From positions 1,860,001 through 1,924,000 of the forward strand of contig NZ_JANHGR010000001.1 in NCBI RefSeq assembly GCF_026616205.1: a DNA stretch of 64,000 nucleotides, written 5' to 3'. The notes under the pieces are model-generated. The model was given only the letters and a program-made list of their open reading frames with translations. It made no database searches and was not told where the DNA came from. Shown here piece by piece: positions 63,196-64,000 of the stretch (its first letter is position 1; every line of letters begins with the position of its first letter). The translations under genes were made by a program, and so were the position numbers. Source of the DNA: Halolamina litorea (GTDB lineage Archaea > Halobacteriota > Halobacteria > Halobacteriales > Haloferacaceae).

Positions 63196-63798
63196 ATGAC
63201 GACGTGGGTGGAGAACCCAGAGGGGGGGCGCGACCGCGGGCCGCGGGCGCTCGCCCGGGCGTGGGCGGAGGTGATCGTCCGACCGCGGCGGTTCTTCCGG
63301 AACGGGATCGCGCCGGCCGATCAGGCGCCCGGGCTGGTGTTCGGCGTACTCGTCGCCCTGGGTGCGGTCGGCGGGCGCCTGGCGACGGGCGACCTCCCGA
63401 GCTTCGAGACCGTCGACGCCATCCCGCCGTTCGTCCCCGAGACGGGGCCGGTTCGAGTGCTGTTGGTCCTCATGGGCGTCGGCCTGTTTCTCGCCCCGGC
63501 GACGTTCCACCTCGCGGCGGCGGTCGAGACGGTCGGGCTGTCGCTGCTGGCCCCGGACCGGGCGGGCGTGAGCGAGACGGTGCAGATCATCGCCTATGCG
63601 ACCGCCCCGTGTCTGCTGACCGCGGTGCCGTGGGCGCCGCTCCGGGTGGCGTGCTGTCTGTACGGTGCGGGGCTGTTGGTCGTCGGGACCGCGGTCCGGC
63701 ACCGAACGACGCTGCCGCGGGCGGCGATGGCGGCGGCGGTCCCGGCCGCGTTGGTGTTCGGCTACGGCTTCGGCGGGTTCGCGGCCGCCGGGCTCTGA
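63196..63798 (+). CDS. Yip1-family membrane protein
   Basis: A 200-residue protein with about five helices. The N-terminal segment LARAWAEVIVRPRRFFRNGIAPADQAPGLVFGVLVAL (in parts) is the Yip1 pattern of a Pro/Arg-Phe-Phe motif followed by membrane helices. Archaeal roles are unknown. ATG 63196; longer upstream frames run through tdk. Confidence 0.82.
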   Translation: MTTWVENPEGGRDRGPRALARAWAEVIVRPRRFFRNGIAPADQAPGLVFGVLVALGAVGGRLATGDLPSFETVDAIPPFVPETGPVRVLLVLMGVGLFLAPATFHLAAAVETVGLSLLAPDRAGVSETVQIIAYATAPCLLTAVPWAPLRVACCLYGAGLLVVGTAVRHRTTLPRAAMAAAVPAALVFGYGFGGFAAAGL

Positions 63799-63823
63799 GT
63801 CCGGATACGGGCGTTTCGACAAC

Positions 63824-63830
63824 ACCTTTA
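63824..63830 (+). promoter_or_regulatory. TATA-like box of the edge gene
   Basis: ACCTTTA lies about 28 bases before ATG 63856. Confidence 0.5.
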
Positions 63831-63855
63831 GGGCGGACCGTGTGGGTTCTCACAA

Positions 63856-64000
63856 ATGGGTAACTGCATTATCTGTGGCGCCGATACCCAGGGCCACATC
63901 TGTCAGTCGCACGAGGAAGACGTGGTGTTCGAGTTCCGGGGCGACAGCCCGGACCAGCTCGTCGAGAACCGATTCTACCGCGGCGTCGTCGACGGCTACG
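63856..64000 (+). CDS. N-terminus of a zinc-finger plus S1-like/RecJ-type protein (partial)
   Basis: The first 48 residues only. They start MGNCIICGADTQGHICQSHEED, a Cys-x2-Cys...Cys-x2-His zinc element, followed by SPDQLVENRFYRGVVDGY, the opening of an S1-type OB domain. In haloarchaea this start belongs to a DHH/RecJ-like nuclease with an S1 domain, as I recall; the rest is outside the window. Confidence 0.6.
   Translation, partial: MGNCIICGADTQGHICQSHEEDVVFEFRGDSPDQLVENRFYRGVVDGY

Noticed and set aside
1-64000. Search for CRISPR arrays, insertion-sequence ends, integrase or transposase genes, and origin genes
   Set aside because: No regularly spaced repeats, transposase or integrase motifs, Cdc6/Orc1 gene or long terminal inverted repeats were seen.

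Overview
The window is chromosomal DNA of a halophilic archaeon (class Halobacteria). The reasons are a very GC-rich sequence, strongly acidic predicted proteins (for example the tails of uS3 and eL32), an archaeal ribosomal gene order with eukaryotic-type members (eS4, eL18, eL19, eL32), RNA polymerase subunits D, N and K, an archaeal-type methionine adenosyltransferase, Nop5/fibrillarin, a PGF-CTERM surface protein, and many TATA-like boxes 25-32 bases before start codons, the pattern of leaderless haloarchaeal transcripts. I cannot name the genus from the sequence.

Layout. 1-15.6 kb holds housekeeping and accessory genes: a coiled-coil protein with a repetitive linker, small membrane and zinc-finger proteins, a two-RCK potassium channel, a CDGSH protein, a GNAT acetyltransferase, an MscS channel, a methyltransferase, methionine adenosyltransferase, the Nop5-fibrillarin pair, glutamate-cysteine ligase and a tRNA-Gly. 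15.8-30.2 kb is the S10/spc superoperon: a SPOUT RNA methylase, then uL3 to uL15 with the RNase P subunit Rnp1, ending in SecY. 30.5-36.2 kb carries two APC permeases fused to universal-stress domains with a free UspA between them. 36.2-43.4 kb holds a zinc-ribbon regulator, an alpha/beta hydrolase, a PGF-CTERM protein with a membrane partner, a ZIP transporter, and a divergent pair made of a class I isoprenoid-synthase-like protein and an extended geranylgeranylglyceryl phosphate synthase. 43.4-52.7 kb holds uridine kinase, tRNA-Ser(TGA), an iron-sulfur uracil-DNA glycosylase, Mrp ATPase, MoaA, a polysaccharide flippase and a beta-keto acid cleavage enzyme. 52.9-58.9 kb is the alpha-type operon (tRNA-Ser(GCT), uS13, uS4, uS11, RpoD) followed by the S9 operon (tRNA-Leu, eL18, uL13, uS9, RpoN, RpoK, enolase, uS2). 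59-64 kb has a cupin, mevalonate kinase, isopentenyl phosphate kinase, a PAS histidine kinase, thymidine kinase, a Yip1 protein and the start of a CxxC/S1-type gene.

Much of the window serves translation, transcription and RNA modification. A second theme is isoprenoid and ether-lipid synthesis: mevalonate kinase and isopentenyl phosphate kinase make isopentenyl diphosphate precursors, and the 40.6-43.2 kb pair may use longer prenyl chains. That divergent pair is my best candidate for an undescribed system. I found no insertion sequence, CRISPR array, prophage or replication origin. Several start codons are assigned from TATA-to-start spacing rather than from the longest frame.
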